The position numbers and the translations under genes were made by a program. A stretch of DNA of 37,464 bases from Spirochaetales bacterium. GTDB taxonomy: Bacteria > Spirochaetota > GWE2-31-10 > MWDO01. The stretch spans positions 1 through 37,464 of the forward strand of contig JAFYAI010000153.1 of the NCBI GenBank assembly GCA_017540815.1. The letters are read 5' to 3'. The first letter of the stretch is position 1; each line of letters opens with the position of its first letter. Below the pieces are notes generated by a model that searched no databases, had not been told where the DNA came from, and saw only the letters and a program-made list of their open reading frames with translations. Positions 22,769 to 32,344 of the stretch are shown piece by piece.

Positions 22769-23992
22769 ATGCTGTTTAAGATTGTTGTTATAGTATTATT
22801 CGCTGCATTGCAGCCGTTATGTTTGTCTGCTCAGACACAGATGCAGCAGCTCAATGCGATGCTGACTCAGATGTCTGCTGACGGTTCATTCGATACGGAT
22901 AAGTTTGATAAGATCGCAGCTTCTGCTCCGGCACAGCAGCAGTTCCTCATCTATGCTAAGCTCCGAACATACTATTGTGAGCGATACCTGACTGCCGATT
23001 CAATGCCTATCTCCGATATTGAGAACATTATCAACTCATATTTCACATTCGACAACAGACTCGGTTATTTCACATTCTGCACTGAGAGGCAGCTGTTTAA
23101 CGTATATACTGCATCTGAGTTTGAATATTTTTCTAAAAATGCAGATGACAAATCAGAATATGACAATCTTCATTATGCTCTGGATCTGTACAATGGCTTA
23201 TATCGATATAAGCACAATTGTGCCAAAAATAATGCAAAAGTTTCCAAAGAAGATTATTCATATTCTGCAGAATTGCTTGACAAAGCATTGAGTTATAAGC
23301 CTAATGATACCCTAAACGATATATTGGACGATTGTTTGCACAAAAGCGGCAATTTTGAGCGTTTATTTTGGATAACTGCATATCGTCATTACGATCGTGA
23401 GAATGATAATATTCTAAAAACTGCACAGTTGTATCTTTTATACCGAAAGATAAAACACCCGTCTAATTCTTTTGCACAACTGTGTCAAAATATCAAAACT
23501 GAAGTTCTGTCTGATACGGTAAATCGGTTCACAGTGAGCAAAGATCCAACCTCTGAGGTGGATTTGACAGTAATAGATATTAAAGGTCAGACCGTTCCGC
23601 TTATTAATTCTGCTCCGCAAAAAAATAAAAGCAGCACAATTGTGCTATTTTTCAGCGTCACCTGTCACAATTGTATCGATGAGATGAATACATTGTCCAA
23701 GATGGCAGATGATCTGCGGCAGAGGAATATCGGTATTGTTGGTGTCTATACGATGTTCAATAATCCTCAGACTGCCGCAGATGAACTAAAATCATTCCAG
23801 ACGACACATAACTATCTTTTCCCGACTTATCTTGACCCTAACCGCAGCAGTATATCATCCCGATATGGCATAACATCAGTGCCATCAATGGTGCTGATGG
23901 GCAGTGACGGCACAGTCAGAGGAATCGGCAGTTTTAGTCATTACGGGCACTTAGCAGATAAATTTCGAGCATTATTGCGTCTTTTTGATTGA
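22769..23992 (+). CDS. exported protein with a C-terminal TlpA/ResA-like thioredoxin domain
   Basis: 407 residues with a signal peptide ending near LSAQTQ. Residues about 25-250 form a helical, mostly charged region that I do not recognise. The last 145 residues are a thioredoxin-like fold with active site CHNC (C299, C302) and the cis-proline segment TSVPSMVL. The product probably works as a thiol-disulfide reductase outside the cytoplasm. The CcdA-like protein at the left end of the window could supply electrons, though the two are not neighbours. The start lacks a strong ribosome-binding site. Confidence 0.82.
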   Translation: MLFKIVVIVLFAALQPLCLSAQTQMQQLNAMLTQMSADGSFDTDKFDKIAASAPAQQQFLIYAKLRTYYCERYLTADSMPISDIENIINSYFTFDNRLGYFTFCTERQLFNVYTASEFEYFSKNADDKSEYDNLHYALDLYNGLYRYKHNCAKNNAKVSKEDYSYSAELLDKALSYKPNDTLNDILDDCLHKSGNFERLFWITAYRHYDRENDNILKTAQLYLLYRKIKHPSNSFAQLCQNIKTEVLSDTVNRFTVSKDPTSEVDLTVIDIKGQTVPLINSAPQKNKSSTIVLFFSVTCHNCIDEMNTLSKMADDLRQRNIGIVGVYTMFNNPQTAADELKSFQTTHNYLFPTYLDPNRSSISSRYGITSVPSMVLMGSDGTVRGIGSFSHYGHLADKFRALLRLFD

Positions 23993-24017
23993 CATTTGAC
24001 GCAAATATTTATACAAT
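23989..24017 (+). promoter_or_regulatory. promoter of the PC4-like gene
   Basis: TTGACA (23989-23994) overlaps the stop codon of the preceding gene; 17 bases separate it from TACAAT (24012-24017). Confidence 0.65.
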
Positions 24018-24055
24018 AATGTTATACTAACATTGAAGTGATACAAGGAGTAATT

Positions 24056-24304
24056 ATGGCAGATGAATCAAAAGAATTAGGCAGGATCGGTTTTGACGGG
24101 GAGACTCCTCTTGTGCGCGAGCCGATTATTGTGAAACTCTCATCATTTAAGAACAGCAAATATCTCGATATTCGCAAATATTATGATAAAGACGGAGAAT
24201 GGTGCCCTACATCGAAAGGTGTCACACTGCACCGCGAACAGATCAGAGAATTGCTGCAGATCATCACAGATAATACTAATGAGATCGAGCAGTGGTTTAA
24301 TTAA
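24056..24304 (+). CDS. PC4/YdbC-family DNA-binding protein
   Basis: 82 residues from the ATG at 24056, which has AAGGAG 5 bases upstream; an in-frame upstream start at 24038 is weaker. The segment VKLSSFKNSKYLDIRKYYDKDGEWCPTSKGV, then REQIRELLQII, matches the PC4 (transcriptional coactivator p15) fold of bacterial YdbC proteins, which bind single-stranded DNA or RNA as dimers. It is transcribed alone, from its own promoter to its own terminator. Confidence 0.85.
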   Translation: MADESKELGRIGFDGETPLVREPIIVKLSSFKNSKYLDIRKYYDKDGEWCPTSKGVTLHREQIRELLQIITDNTNEIEQWFN

Positions 24305-24317
24305 AATGCCGGATAAA

Positions 24318-24351
24318 TGAAAAAAAGGGGCTTAAACGCCCCTTTTTTTCA
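24318..24351. terminator. bidirectional terminator between the PC4-like gene and the 583-residue protein gene
   Basis: GAAAAAAAGGGGC and GCCCCTTTTTTTC form a 14-bp stem around a 6-base loop. It overlaps the stop codon of the minus-strand gene. Confidence 0.9.
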
Positions 24352-26100
24352 ATATACATTCTCAATATATTTATAAACCTTAAAGAAATCATTCATCATT
24401 TTATTCATTTTCTCAACGAACTCGTTAGTGTTTGCAACACCTATGTTTATGGAGTCGAAGTTTTTTATCTGTTTCTCGGATTTGTTGGCATATTGAGATA
24501 CACTCTGGAAGAATGCAGACAGATGATTGAACGAGTTCATAAAATCTTTCGTGATAGACATACCATGATTGTTGATCTCTTCCACATATTTTGCTGATGT
24601 TTTCTTGATGTTATCATCAGTTGTCCGAGAACCTTTTGCGATGTAGAACATTAACTTCTTGCCGAACTCGTTGTCAGTACTCATCTGATTGTCGAACTCT
24701 GTGAGTTTCTGAACATTGAGTCCCATAGAATGATACACGCTGGACAAATGGAACTTATACTGCTCACTTGTCCACTCACCGTCTATGAGTATCCTGTTAA
24801 TGATCGCTTCGAGCTGCGTCTTATAGAACTTAGTCACGAAGAACAGTATGAGATTAAGCAGGAATATGGAAGTCATTTTAACGCCGAGAGCCTGCTTAGC
24901 CTGAGTGTACATCTTGACTGTGTAGTTCTGCAGCACATCGAAATGAAAATCAGGATATAACTCTGACAGCAGTTTACGCAGATAATTTCTGCGAACATCC
25001 ATATAATGTTCTTCCCACATTTTATCGAAGTTGTCACGCACGATCTTTTTATATACTTCGGGGAAATTCCTTGCTGATGGAAGTTGCTTCGGCGAATACA
25101 GCATATCACCTTTGAAATACTGCAGGATCATAGTCAGCGGTATCTTAGTTCGGAAAATATTGACCGCATCGAGCACCGATAAAACTCTCTCAATATCAGA
25201 GACAGATATCCCCTGTTTCAGGACTTCCATAGACTCTGAGATCGGTTTGCAGCGGAAATACTCTGGATATTCCTCTAAGAACATCAAAGATGAGTTGCCG
25301 AAATCAATATCATTGATTAATGAGTTTAAGTAATCGAGTTTGTTTTCCACATTCTTAAACAATGCGTAATTCTTAGCTGTCAGATTATCATCAACTGATG
25401 TTACAGAAAACTCAAACATCAGATCCCTGTAATTATAATTGATCAGTTTCATCAGTTTATCGTAGCACTGCACATCATTGATGAATGTTGAGAAATTTTC
25501 CGAATCGAGTGACGAGAAGAATTTTTTGATGCGTTTATCTTTCTCGCGATTGTACATATTCTCATCAAGGATAGCTGTATCTTCTTTTTTAAGATTCTGC
25601 GGCAGACAATCGTTATATAGTTTTTTTAACCCTTCAGAGAACTCCATCTCATATACTTTTCGCAGAAATCCGTTGAAATAATCCTCATTGGAAAAATATG
25701 TCGTGATGATCGGCTGTATCTGTTCGATAGATCTGATCAGATTCATAAGATGGGTCACAAACTGTGATGTAAGGAATTTCTTGTCAAAGTTTACGATGGT
25801 AGGATTCTGATCTGATATTTTTTTTCTGATTCTGTTTAGTTTTTTCTTAACGATAATCTCTTCTTTCTTCTCACCGCTGAACATTGCCTGGAAAAATATC
25901 CGTATTTTTTCAAAAAATGCCATGGTTTTATATTCATTTTCAGCCATTTTGAGCTGCATTTCTTTATTGGACTTAGAGGATATTGGAGTATAAATGTCAC
26001 TGACCTCTTCACTGCCCTGCTTATTGATCTTGGACAGCAGTTCCTGACGCTCAGACAAGTTTAACTCTCTTGACAGTTTTTCAAATTCGGTATTATCCAT
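24349..26100 (-). CDS. 583-residue protein of unknown function (possibly the spirochaete DUF5312 family)
   Basis: A large, mostly helical and charged protein without a signal peptide. Residues about 60-75 (MAFFEKIRIFFQAMFS) may form an amphipathic helix, and a hydrophobic stretch lies near 430-445 (MTSIFLLNLILFFVTKF). The rest is rich in Lys, Glu, Asn and Phe. It resembles a family I remember as restricted to spirochaetes (DUF5312), but I cannot confirm this. It overlaps the TVP38-like gene by 8 bases, and the three genes up to 27378 form one operon, which suggests a membrane-related role. Confidence 0.6.
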   Translation of the reverse strand: MDNTEFEKLSRELNLSERQELLSKINKQGSEEVSDIYTPISSKSNKEMQLKMAENEYKTMAFFEKIRIFFQAMFSGEKKEEIIVKKKLNRIRKKISDQNPTIVNFDKKFLTSQFVTHLMNLIRSIEQIQPIITTYFSNEDYFNGFLRKVYEMEFSEGLKKLYNDCLPQNLKKEDTAILDENMYNREKDKRIKKFFSSLDSENFSTFINDVQCYDKLMKLINYNYRDLMFEFSVTSVDDNLTAKNYALFKNVENKLDYLNSLINDIDFGNSSLMFLEEYPEYFRCKPISESMEVLKQGISVSDIERVLSVLDAVNIFRTKIPLTMILQYFKGDMLYSPKQLPSARNFPEVYKKIVRDNFDKMWEEHYMDVRRNYLRKLLSELYPDFHFDVLQNYTVKMYTQAKQALGVKMTSIFLLNLILFFVTKFYKTQLEAIINRILIDGEWTSEQYKFHLSSVYHSMGLNVQKLTEFDNQMSTDNEFGKKLMFYIAKGSRTTDDNIKKTSAKYVEEINNHGMSITKDFMNSFNHLSAFFQSVSQYANKSEKQIKNFDSINIGVANTNEFVEKMNKMMNDFFKVYKYIENVY

Positions 26101-26818
26101 CTATTTGTTCCTTTGCTGTATCATTTGATACAGTATCATTATTTTTATTAAATATTTTCTTGACAAGCAAACTCGTGAAGAATATACTCGCCACTATCGC
26201 GATGATCAGTCCTACCCACATCATGACATTCTTTACAGATGAGGAGTCCATCGCTGCACGCTCTATCAGCACTCCTATCAGCACATGTCCGAGTGTGATC
26301 GGAGCAACGCCGATTATAGAACCGATGATATAGTCTTTAGCTGCTATCGTAGTCAGTCCGTAAGCGACATTCTGCATATTATACGGGAAGATAAAGAATA
26401 TCCTAAAGAATATTACGGTCCACATCGGATGTTTGTGAGTGTACTGCTCTATCTGAGATACGATCTTGTTAGACGCAAACTTTCGCTGGAAGTCATCTTT
26501 GAACAGATACCGTGCTGCGAAGAACGAGCATACAAGCCCGATACTCATCCCGGTAATCGACAGCAGATACCCCCAACCGATGCCGTAGAGATAACCGGCG
26601 AGGATATTGAAGAACATCGTTGGCAGAATAATCAGGTTAAATACGATATACAGTATATAGAAGATAAGCGGTGCAAACACGCCGAATCGGAGAATTAATT
26701 CTTTAACCTGAGAAATATTCTCATAACTGAAATATCGATCGAGCCTAAATATGTAAAAACAGATAATCGCAGAAGCTATCAGCACTACAGCGATTATTTT
26801 TTCTATATGTTTTTTCAT
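26093..26818 (-). CDS. TVP38/TMEM64-family membrane protein
   Basis: 241 residues with about five or six membrane helices. The conserved core GYLYGIGWGYLLSITGMSIG, then FFRIFFIFPYNMQNVAYGLT, is typical of the DedA-like TVP38/TMEM64 group. Some members of the wider superfamily are lipid scramblases or flippases. It overlaps the upstream small exported protein gene as ATGA and the downstream gene by 8 bases, so expression is tightly coupled. Confidence 0.88.
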   Translation of the reverse strand: MKKHIEKIIAVVLIASAIICFYIFRLDRYFSYENISQVKELILRFGVFAPLIFYILYIVFNLIILPTMFFNILAGYLYGIGWGYLLSITGMSIGLVCSFFAARYLFKDDFQRKFASNKIVSQIEQYTHKHPMWTVIFFRIFFIFPYNMQNVAYGLTTIAAKDYIIGSIIGVAPITLGHVLIGVLIERAAMDSSSVKNVMMWVGLIIAIVASIFFTSLLVKKIFNKNNDTVSNDTAKEQIDG

Positions 26819-27378
26819 TCTGATGTGATGTAGAATGTCTCGCTTACGCTGACACCGGTTCCTCCTACTTTAATGTGGAGCTGATTCATAGGATATATCA
26901 TCCCTTTGAAACCTCTCTTTGACTTTTTTATTTTTTTATATGATTTTGACTTTTTTATTGCTTTGACCATTGCATTTTTCAACACTTTGACACTCTGAGT
27001 GCCTTTATCGGCAGCTTTGACCGTCACTCCGCCCTGCATATCAGGCACAGTGTAGTTCAGACTTATCTTGCTGTATGAGTGCATTTGTCCTTTGATCCTG
27101 CATCCTCCGGCATCGATGACATTCAGACCGGCTTCTGTTGGACTGAATGAATAATCTCCGAATAGTTTCACATTGCCGTCATTATCAACAGTATAACTTT
27201 GTCCGTGTGTATATATACAACATACATCTGCCGTATCGGACGATACAACAGCATTGGTCAGAGCCGGATTACTCTTCTCTGCAGCCGTTACAGTGTATCT
27301 CAGCACAGACTCCCCGGCAAAGATATTAAGGCACAATGTGAATAATATGGAAAAAATAATACAAAATTTTTTATTCAT
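26815..27378 (-). CDS. small exported protein of unknown function
   Basis: 187 residues from the ATG at 27378, with a classical signal peptide ending near NIFAGE. The earlier in-frame TTG at 27408 is not supported. The mature part is beta-rich and ends with a Lys-rich stretch (KAIKKSKSYKKIKKSKRG) before a last strand. I do not recognise the family. First gene of the operon with the TVP38-like and 583-residue proteins. Confidence 0.65.
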   Translation of the reverse strand: MNKKFCIIFSILFTLCLNIFAGESVLRYTVTAAEKSNPALTNAVVSSDTADVCCIYTHGQSYTVDNDGNVKLFGDYSFSPTEAGLNVIDAGGCRIKGQMHSYSKISLNYTVPDMQGGVTVKAADKGTQSVKVLKNAMVKAIKKSKSYKKIKKSKRGFKGMIYPMNQLHIKVGGTGVSVSETFYITSE

Positions 27379-27425
27379 TTTTTTTATTACCCCAATATAA
27401 TTTATCAAAAAATAATGGTTTTGTC

Positions 27426-27477
27426 AATTAAAAAATACAGGGACTTGCCGTTCGGTGAGTCCCTGTATTTTTTAATT
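27426..27477. terminator. terminator hairpin in the divergent intergenic region
   Basis: A 20-bp perfect stem (AATTAAAAAATACAGGGACT and its complement) with a 12-base loop. It lies between two divergently transcribed genes. It may insulate them or end read-through from either side. Confidence 0.75.
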
Positions 27478-27542
27478 AACTGTAAACAAAATTCATAATC
27501 TGACGATATTCATAATGAAAAACTTTACAAGGATATAACAAT

Positions 27543-27884
27543 ATGTGCAAAAATGTTTTAATCGTCGATGATGATGCCGGATTTGTATGGCAGATTATGA
27601 ATAACATCCAAAACAGAGACTGTTCTATAGCGACTGCTAACTCACTTCTCACAGCAGAGCATATCTTGGATAATAATAAATTTGATGTAGTTGTTGCTAA
27701 TGTCAATGTTCCGGGCGGAAGCAGTTTGGAACTGAAAAAACACACTACTCCCAAGACAAAGTTCCTCTTTATGTCCGGGTTGTCTGCAGTTCGCAATCAT
27801 TTCATTGAGAATCATATTAATGAGATATGCTGGTATAAAAACGATATGACCGCTATCCTTGACAGGACTTTACTCAATGCGTAA
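27543..27884 (+). CDS. stand-alone pseudo-receiver domain (phospho-acceptor Asp replaced by Asn)
   Basis: 113 residues with the fold pattern of a response-regulator receiver. VLIVDDD (5-11) gives the acidic pocket. The strand that normally ends in the phosphorylated Asp reads FDVVVANVNVPGG, putting N53 at that position. The switch Ser/Thr (FMSG) and a Lys near WYKND are kept. Such pseudo-receivers cannot be phosphorylated in the usual way and often act through protein contacts. AAGGA lies 9 bases upstream. The next gene overlaps by 8 bases. Confidence 0.75.
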   Translation: MCKNVLIVDDDAGFVWQIMNNIQNRDCSIATANSLLTAEHILDNNKFDVVVANVNVPGGSSLELKKHTTPKTKFLFMSGLSAVRNHFIENHINEICWYKNDMTAILDRTLLNA

Positions 27885-28422
27885 ACTAATCACGGTGGTT
27901 ATATTCCTAATGGCATTCGTGGCAGCCGCATTTTGTGCAGACTCAGACACTAAGTCTCTCAGTAATGGCTACAAAGAGATCAAACTCGGTATGTCTATGG
28001 ATGAAGTTAAGAAGAAACTCAGGTATTCTGCTGAGTTTGCTCCTGAACACATAGAAGCCGTGCAGACCAGAATGGAGCCGGATGTCAAGACTATCACTGC
28101 AGAAGGTGTTAATCCGCAGAGCGGTTTAATCAAACTCGGATATTTTTTCTTCGACGATGATGATAATCTCGCCGCTATTACGATTAAGATTAACGAATCT
28201 AAGATTAGTTACTATTCTATATTGAAGCGTTTCACCGAAAAATACGGCAATCCGAACGAGTTCGAGCCTGACAGAGCAATATGGTCTGATGATCAGACTC
28301 GTATCATATTGGAGAAACCGTGTGAGTTAAAATATCAGTCAGCCGACTATAACAGCGGTTCTAAACCCAATACTGATATTCTGTATAATAAACTTCGAGA
28401 TAAGTTTATCGACGATCTCTAA
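27877..28422 (+). CDS. exported protein with a BamE-like GMSMDEV motif, function unknown
   Basis: 181 residues from the ATG at 27877, which overlaps the pseudo-receiver stop. A signal peptide ends near AAFCAD. The segment IKLGMSMDEVKKKL recalls the BamE/SmpA-type motif, and RFTEKYGNPNEFEPDRAIWSDDQTRIIL is a pattern often seen in small periplasmic proteins. No enzymatic motif is seen. Probably periplasmic; coupled to the pseudo-receiver and followed by the lytic transglycosylase gene. Confidence 0.65.
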   Translation: MRKLITVVIFLMAFVAAAFCADSDTKSLSNGYKEIKLGMSMDEVKKKLRYSAEFAPEHIEAVQTRMEPDVKTITAEGVNPQSGLIKLGYFFFDDDDNLAAITIKINESKISYYSILKRFTEKYGNPNEFEPDRAIWSDDQTRIILEKPCELKYQSADYNSGSKPNTDILYNKLRDKFIDDL

Positions 28423-28453
28423 AAAAATCATTCTTTATCTGACGGAGGATAAT

Positions 28454-30487
28454 ATGTTAAAGATAATCCGTATTACCATCGCCGCATTTCTGTTCACCAC
28501 TGCTGTTTGTTCATGCAGTGCTGCAGACAATGATCTGACAGCTCGTCTTATTCACGCTCTGCACAAAGCCGAGATCACAGATGTGCCGCTGCATGTCACT
28601 AATACTGCCGAGTATCTGCCGCTTGCTATGCGATATATACAAACTTTCGGATTTGATGAGCATGCCGACGGACTGTTGCGATATGCAGTATCCGTTAAAC
28701 CGAGTAATTACACTCATCTGGTCAATTACTATCTGAAAGAATTACTTAAAGCAAATAATAAAACCTCATTTGACCGTATCTATAGTGTCCATCGCAGTGC
28801 TGTTCTGCCTGCATATACGCAGATATTTGAGCTGTATCATCAGAATAATCCTGATTTCATCAGCCATTTGTCGGAGTTGCCCAGTTCTAAGGCAAGATCA
28901 CCTTATGGTGTGATGGCTAAGACTGCGGAGTTTCTTCCGACTATCGTCAGCTATATCACACTTTATCCGGAGGTGCTGTGTGCCAATCAAGTCGAGATAT
29001 ATTTGTCATACGCATGCTTTAATATCGAAGATGATGACGATAAAGAATACTTCGACACAATTGTGCATCATTTCTCCGACAGCCCTACACTTATTCTCAT
29101 TCACAGCCTTTTGCTGAAGGATAAGCGCACTGCAGAGAAGTATCTGTCATCGGCACTTGCTTATGAGGCTAATCATATCAATAACAATAACACTGAGACT
29201 CAGATGTTTGATAAGATCGATATGATCAAAAATATCGCCATTAAACTAGGACTTCGCGGTGTATTCTCAAGTGCAGTGAGTAATTTTAAAGATCGATATG
29301 ATATTTTCAACTATTATTACTGCGAAGAGCAGCTTTATTTCCACGGAACAGAGAAAGGCTTGTCGGCATATAAGACTCTGTATGACAGATACTCTAACTC
29401 AAAAACTGCTCTGGGCCGCCGAATTCGGTCTAAAGTCCTGACATTGTCTCCGAGTGCCACTGACACTTGGGTTAGCAATGTTATCCGATTCTATAATGAC
29501 TACAAGACGAGCAAAGACGCTCAGAATCTGCTCAACCTAATGGTTCGGACTGTTATGAAGTCTAAATCCCGCTCTTGTCTTATATCTCAAGTGTCTCACA
29601 TTGACTTGAGTGCTATGTCAGAGACTGATAAGGTGTATTTCTGGTATGATATGTATCTCATTGATGGTGCTAATCCGAAATGGCGGGAACAGATCGATCG
29701 TTATCCGTTCTCATATCCGAGTCTCGTGCTGCACAACGGTTTAAGCAACCATTTCTTCCCGGTGAAGAATGATCCTGCACCTCTTACATCACTTGGCAGC
29801 ACTGTTATGCAGAATGTGCAGGCATTCCTGACGATTGGGCTTGCAAACGAGATTAACTATGATGCGATTAGTTCACTGAACGGTTCTGACAAATATCACA
29901 TCTACGAAGCGATCGGCAATCACTACAACAAGCATGAGAATTATCTGATGGGGATCAAGTATCACATCCTCAAATGCGACTCATTCTATCAGACAGGGTA
30001 TACTGATATAACGATGAAGGATTTCCGTATTCTCTATCCGCTGCATTATAAGGATCTCGTCATTAAATACAGTAAGCAGAACAAAGTCGATCCTGCATTT
30101 GCTTACGGCATTATGCGTGAGGAGAGCCGATTTAATCATGCGATAGAGTCGTATGTAGGTGCTGTCGGACTGATGCAGATAATGCCGACTACCGGTAAAT
30201 GGATCGCAGACAGAACTAAGGTTAAAGATTACGATCTGGCTAATCCAGCTGACAACATCCGTATGGGAACATATTATCTGGACTTCCTCACCTATTACAC
30301 TGATGACATGCGATTCATTGCTGCAGGATATAACGCCGGCCCGGGCCGAGCCAAACAGTGGATAGCCGAGTTCAAGAATAATACTGCACTTGAGAAAACA
30401 GAACTCATACCGATCCACGAGACCCGCAACTATGTCCGCCGTGTTATGAACAGTTATTATATTTACAAGTATTTGTTAAAGCAATAA
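28454..30487 (+). CDS. lytic murein transglycosylase (Slt70-like, lipoprotein)
   Basis: 677 residues. The N-terminal signal sequence ends in a possible lipobox (AVCSC). Residues about 30-510 form a long alpha-superhelical region like the U-domain of Slt70. The SLT catalytic domain at about 530-677 shows MREES (catalytic Glu about residue 557), AVGLMQIMPTTG, AAGYNAGPGR and ETRNYVRRV. The enzyme cleaves peptidoglycan to 1,6-anhydro-muropeptides in the periplasm. GGAGGA precedes the ATG. Confidence 0.92.
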   Translation: MLKIIRITIAAFLFTTAVCSCSAADNDLTARLIHALHKAEITDVPLHVTNTAEYLPLAMRYIQTFGFDEHADGLLRYAVSVKPSNYTHLVNYYLKELLKANNKTSFDRIYSVHRSAVLPAYTQIFELYHQNNPDFISHLSELPSSKARSPYGVMAKTAEFLPTIVSYITLYPEVLCANQVEIYLSYACFNIEDDDDKEYFDTIVHHFSDSPTLILIHSLLLKDKRTAEKYLSSALAYEANHINNNNTETQMFDKIDMIKNIAIKLGLRGVFSSAVSNFKDRYDIFNYYYCEEQLYFHGTEKGLSAYKTLYDRYSNSKTALGRRIRSKVLTLSPSATDTWVSNVIRFYNDYKTSKDAQNLLNLMVRTVMKSKSRSCLISQVSHIDLSAMSETDKVYFWYDMYLIDGANPKWREQIDRYPFSYPSLVLHNGLSNHFFPVKNDPAPLTSLGSTVMQNVQAFLTIGLANEINYDAISSLNGSDKYHIYEAIGNHYNKHENYLMGIKYHILKCDSFYQTGYTDITMKDFRILYPLHYKDLVIKYSKQNKVDPAFAYGIMREESRFNHAIESYVGAVGLMQIMPTTGKWIADRTKVKDYDLANPADNIRMGTYYLDFLTYYTDDMRFIAAGYNAGPGRAKQWIAEFKNNTALEKTELIPIHETRNYVRRVMNSYYIYKYLLKQ

Positions 30488-30518
30488 AAAAAGTTCCCAC
30501 AGGGAACTTTTTTTTATT
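30484..30518. terminator. bidirectional terminator between the transglycosylase and fcl genes
   Basis: GTTCCC-ACA-GGGAAC with A-run and T-run flanks; the stem extends to AATAAAAAAA and its complement with one bulged base. Confidence 0.88.
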
Positions 30519-30521
30519 GCT

Positions 30522-31454
30522 TTATAATATTTTGTTATCCAATACCCACTGATAAGTTTTTCTAATCCCGTCTTCAAGCGAAGTTTTGGCTTTCCAGCCC
30601 ATACCGTGCAGCTTGCTCATATCGAGGAGCTTTCTCGGTGTACCGTCAGGCTTGCTGCTGTCATAGACGATCTGACCTTCGTAGCCGATAACTTTCTTCA
30701 CAATGTCAGCCAACTGTGCGATCGATATATCTTCTCCTGTGCCGACATTGGCATGGATATTGTCATTGTAGTTATTCATCATGAAAACAAGAGCATCTGC
30801 CAAGTCGTCAACGAAGAGGAACTCACGCAGTACTTTACCTGTTCCCCATACTGTTACAGTCGGTGCTCCGCTTACTTTCGCTTCGTGGAATTTGCGGATA
30901 AGTGCCGGCAGGACATGAGATGTCTCTGGATTGAAGTTATCGTTGATACCGTAGAGATTAGTCGGCATAGCACTGATATAGTTAGTACCGTATTGAGCAT
31001 TGTATGATCGGCACATCATAAGACCGGTGATCTTAGCAATGGCATACGCATCATTAGTCTCTTCGAGATAGCCTGACAGCAGATACTCTTCTTTGATCGG
31101 CTGCGGACAAAGTTTCGGATAGATACAAGAACTTCCAAGGAACAGCAGCTTTTTCACACCGTTAAGGTAACTGTTGTGGATGATGTTATTCTGGATCTGC
31201 AGGTTTTGGTAGATAAACTCAGCCTTGTATCTGCTGTTCGCCAAGATACCGCCGACTTTAGCCGCTGCCTGAAATACATACTCCGGCTTCTCAGTCTTGA
31301 AGAACTCGGCAACAGCTTTCTGATCGATAAGGTCAAGTTCTTTATGAGTTTTGGTAATGATATTATTATACCCTTGTGCCTGCAATGCACGCACGATTGC
31401 CGAGCCTACAAGTCCTCTGTGACCGGCTACATATATTTTCGCATTTTTTTCCAT
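30522..31454 (-). CDS. fcl: GDP-L-fucose synthase
   Basis: 310 residues of the extended short-chain dehydrogenase family. The NADP-binding [15 protein letters not shown] is near residues 12-26, the catalytic Ser in [10 protein letters not shown] and the YAIAK pair follow, and the product-binding PTNLYG motif is intact. It makes GDP-L-fucose from GDP-4-keto-6-deoxymannose, for surface polysaccharides. GDP-mannose dehydratase (gmd) is not in the window. The ATG overlaps the rsmA stop as TAATG, so the genes are translationally linked. Confidence 0.94.
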   Translation of the reverse strand: MEKNAKIYVAGHRGLVGSAIVRALQAQGYNNIITKTHKELDLIDQKAVAEFFKTEKPEYVFQAAAKVGGILANSRYKAEFIYQNLQIQNNIIHNSYLNGVKKLLFLGSSCIYPKLCPQPIKEEYLLSGYLEETNDAYAIAKITGLMMCRSYNAQYGTNYISAMPTNLYGINDNFNPETSHVLPALIRKFHEAKVSGAPTVTVWGTGKVLREFLFVDDLADALVFMMNNYNDNIHANVGTGEDISIAQLADIVKKVIGYEGQIVYDSSKPDGTPRKLLDMSKLHGMGWKAKTSLEDGIRKTYQWVLDNKIL

Positions 31455-32344
31455 TATATGATGTCTCCTTTTAAATGCTGAAGTTTTTCAGAGAGTTTAT
31501 TGGATAATGCAGTGACCTGTTCGATCGATAGTGCTTCTCCGCGAATATCTTCTTTTAGATTAAGCTCTGAGAAAATGTTTATTATTTCATCTTTTGTAAT
31601 ACTACAAAAAATCGAATTCGTCAATAGATTATTGATTAATTTTTTGCGGCGGTTGCGGAAGATCTCTTTAGCCGTCTGGAAATATATCCGCTTATCAATA
31701 ATATTATTAGCCTTCTTAGTCATCTTAACAAAGATGGAGTCTACATTCGGCTCTGGTAAGAATGACGCAGCCGGGATATTGGCACAAACAGTCGGTTCGG
31801 AGAATGTATTGACCAACAGAGACAGCAGACAATACCGTTCTGTATTTGGCTGAGCCAGCAGTCTGCCCTGCATCTCTGCCTGCACGATTATATCGATCTC
31901 ATCGAAATCGATCTGTGTGTAGAAGATCTTCTCCAATATCGGTGTCGTTATATAATATGGCAGACTGCCATAGATGATGAGTCGATTGTGCGGCGGCAAG
32001 TCTTTGACAGTTTTTGGCAGTGTTTTGAGGACATCTCCCTGCACGCATCGAAAATGCTCATTATCACCGAATAATCGGTTAAGGATATCAACGAATTTGT
32101 AATCCAACTCAAATGCTGTTACATCCGCACCTGTGGCAAGCAGCAGATGAGTGAATGTTCCTATGCCGCTGCCAATCTCCAAGACAAGATCTCCTCCGTG
32201 CAACTCCATGCTGCTCACACTGTCAGATGCGAAGTCTCTATCCATAAGGAAATTCTGCCCGAATTTCTTCTGAAATCCTATATTATACTCATCAAACAGC
32301 TTCTTAATGTCGTATTTGTCGAAGAAATCAATAGTTAAACCCAT
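31454..32344 (-). CDS. rsmA: 16S rRNA dimethyladenosine transferase RsmA/KsgA
   Basis: 296 residues from the ATG at 32344; a GTG at 32371 is possible but would lengthen the protein beyond the family. KKFGQNFL and the SAM-binding [11 protein letters not shown] are present. It dimethylates two adjacent adenines of 16S rRNA helix 45. The catalytic motif usually reads NLPY; here it is SLPYY (in [10 protein letters not shown]), with Ser in place of Asn. The start overlaps the end of the upstream lipoprotein gene by 17 bases. Confidence 0.92.
   Translation of the reverse strand: MGLTIDFFDKYDIKKLFDEYNIGFQKKFGQNFLMDRDFASDSVSSMELHGGDLVLEIGSGIGTFTHLLLATGADVTAFELDYKFVDILNRLFGDNEHFRCVQGDVLKTLPKTVKDLPPHNRLIIYGSLPYYITTPILEKIFYTQIDFDEIDIIVQAEMQGRLLAQPNTERYCLLSLLVNTFSEPTVCANIPAASFLPEPNVDSIFVKMTKKANNIIDKRIYFQTAKEIFRNRRKKLINNLLTNSIFCSITKDEIINIFSELNLKEDIRGEALSIEQVTALSNKLSEKLQHLKGDII

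Noticed and set aside
27387-27408. Upstream TTG start of the small exported protein gene
   Set aside because: The ATG at 27378 begins a standard signal peptide, whereas the longer form would put extra polar residues before it.
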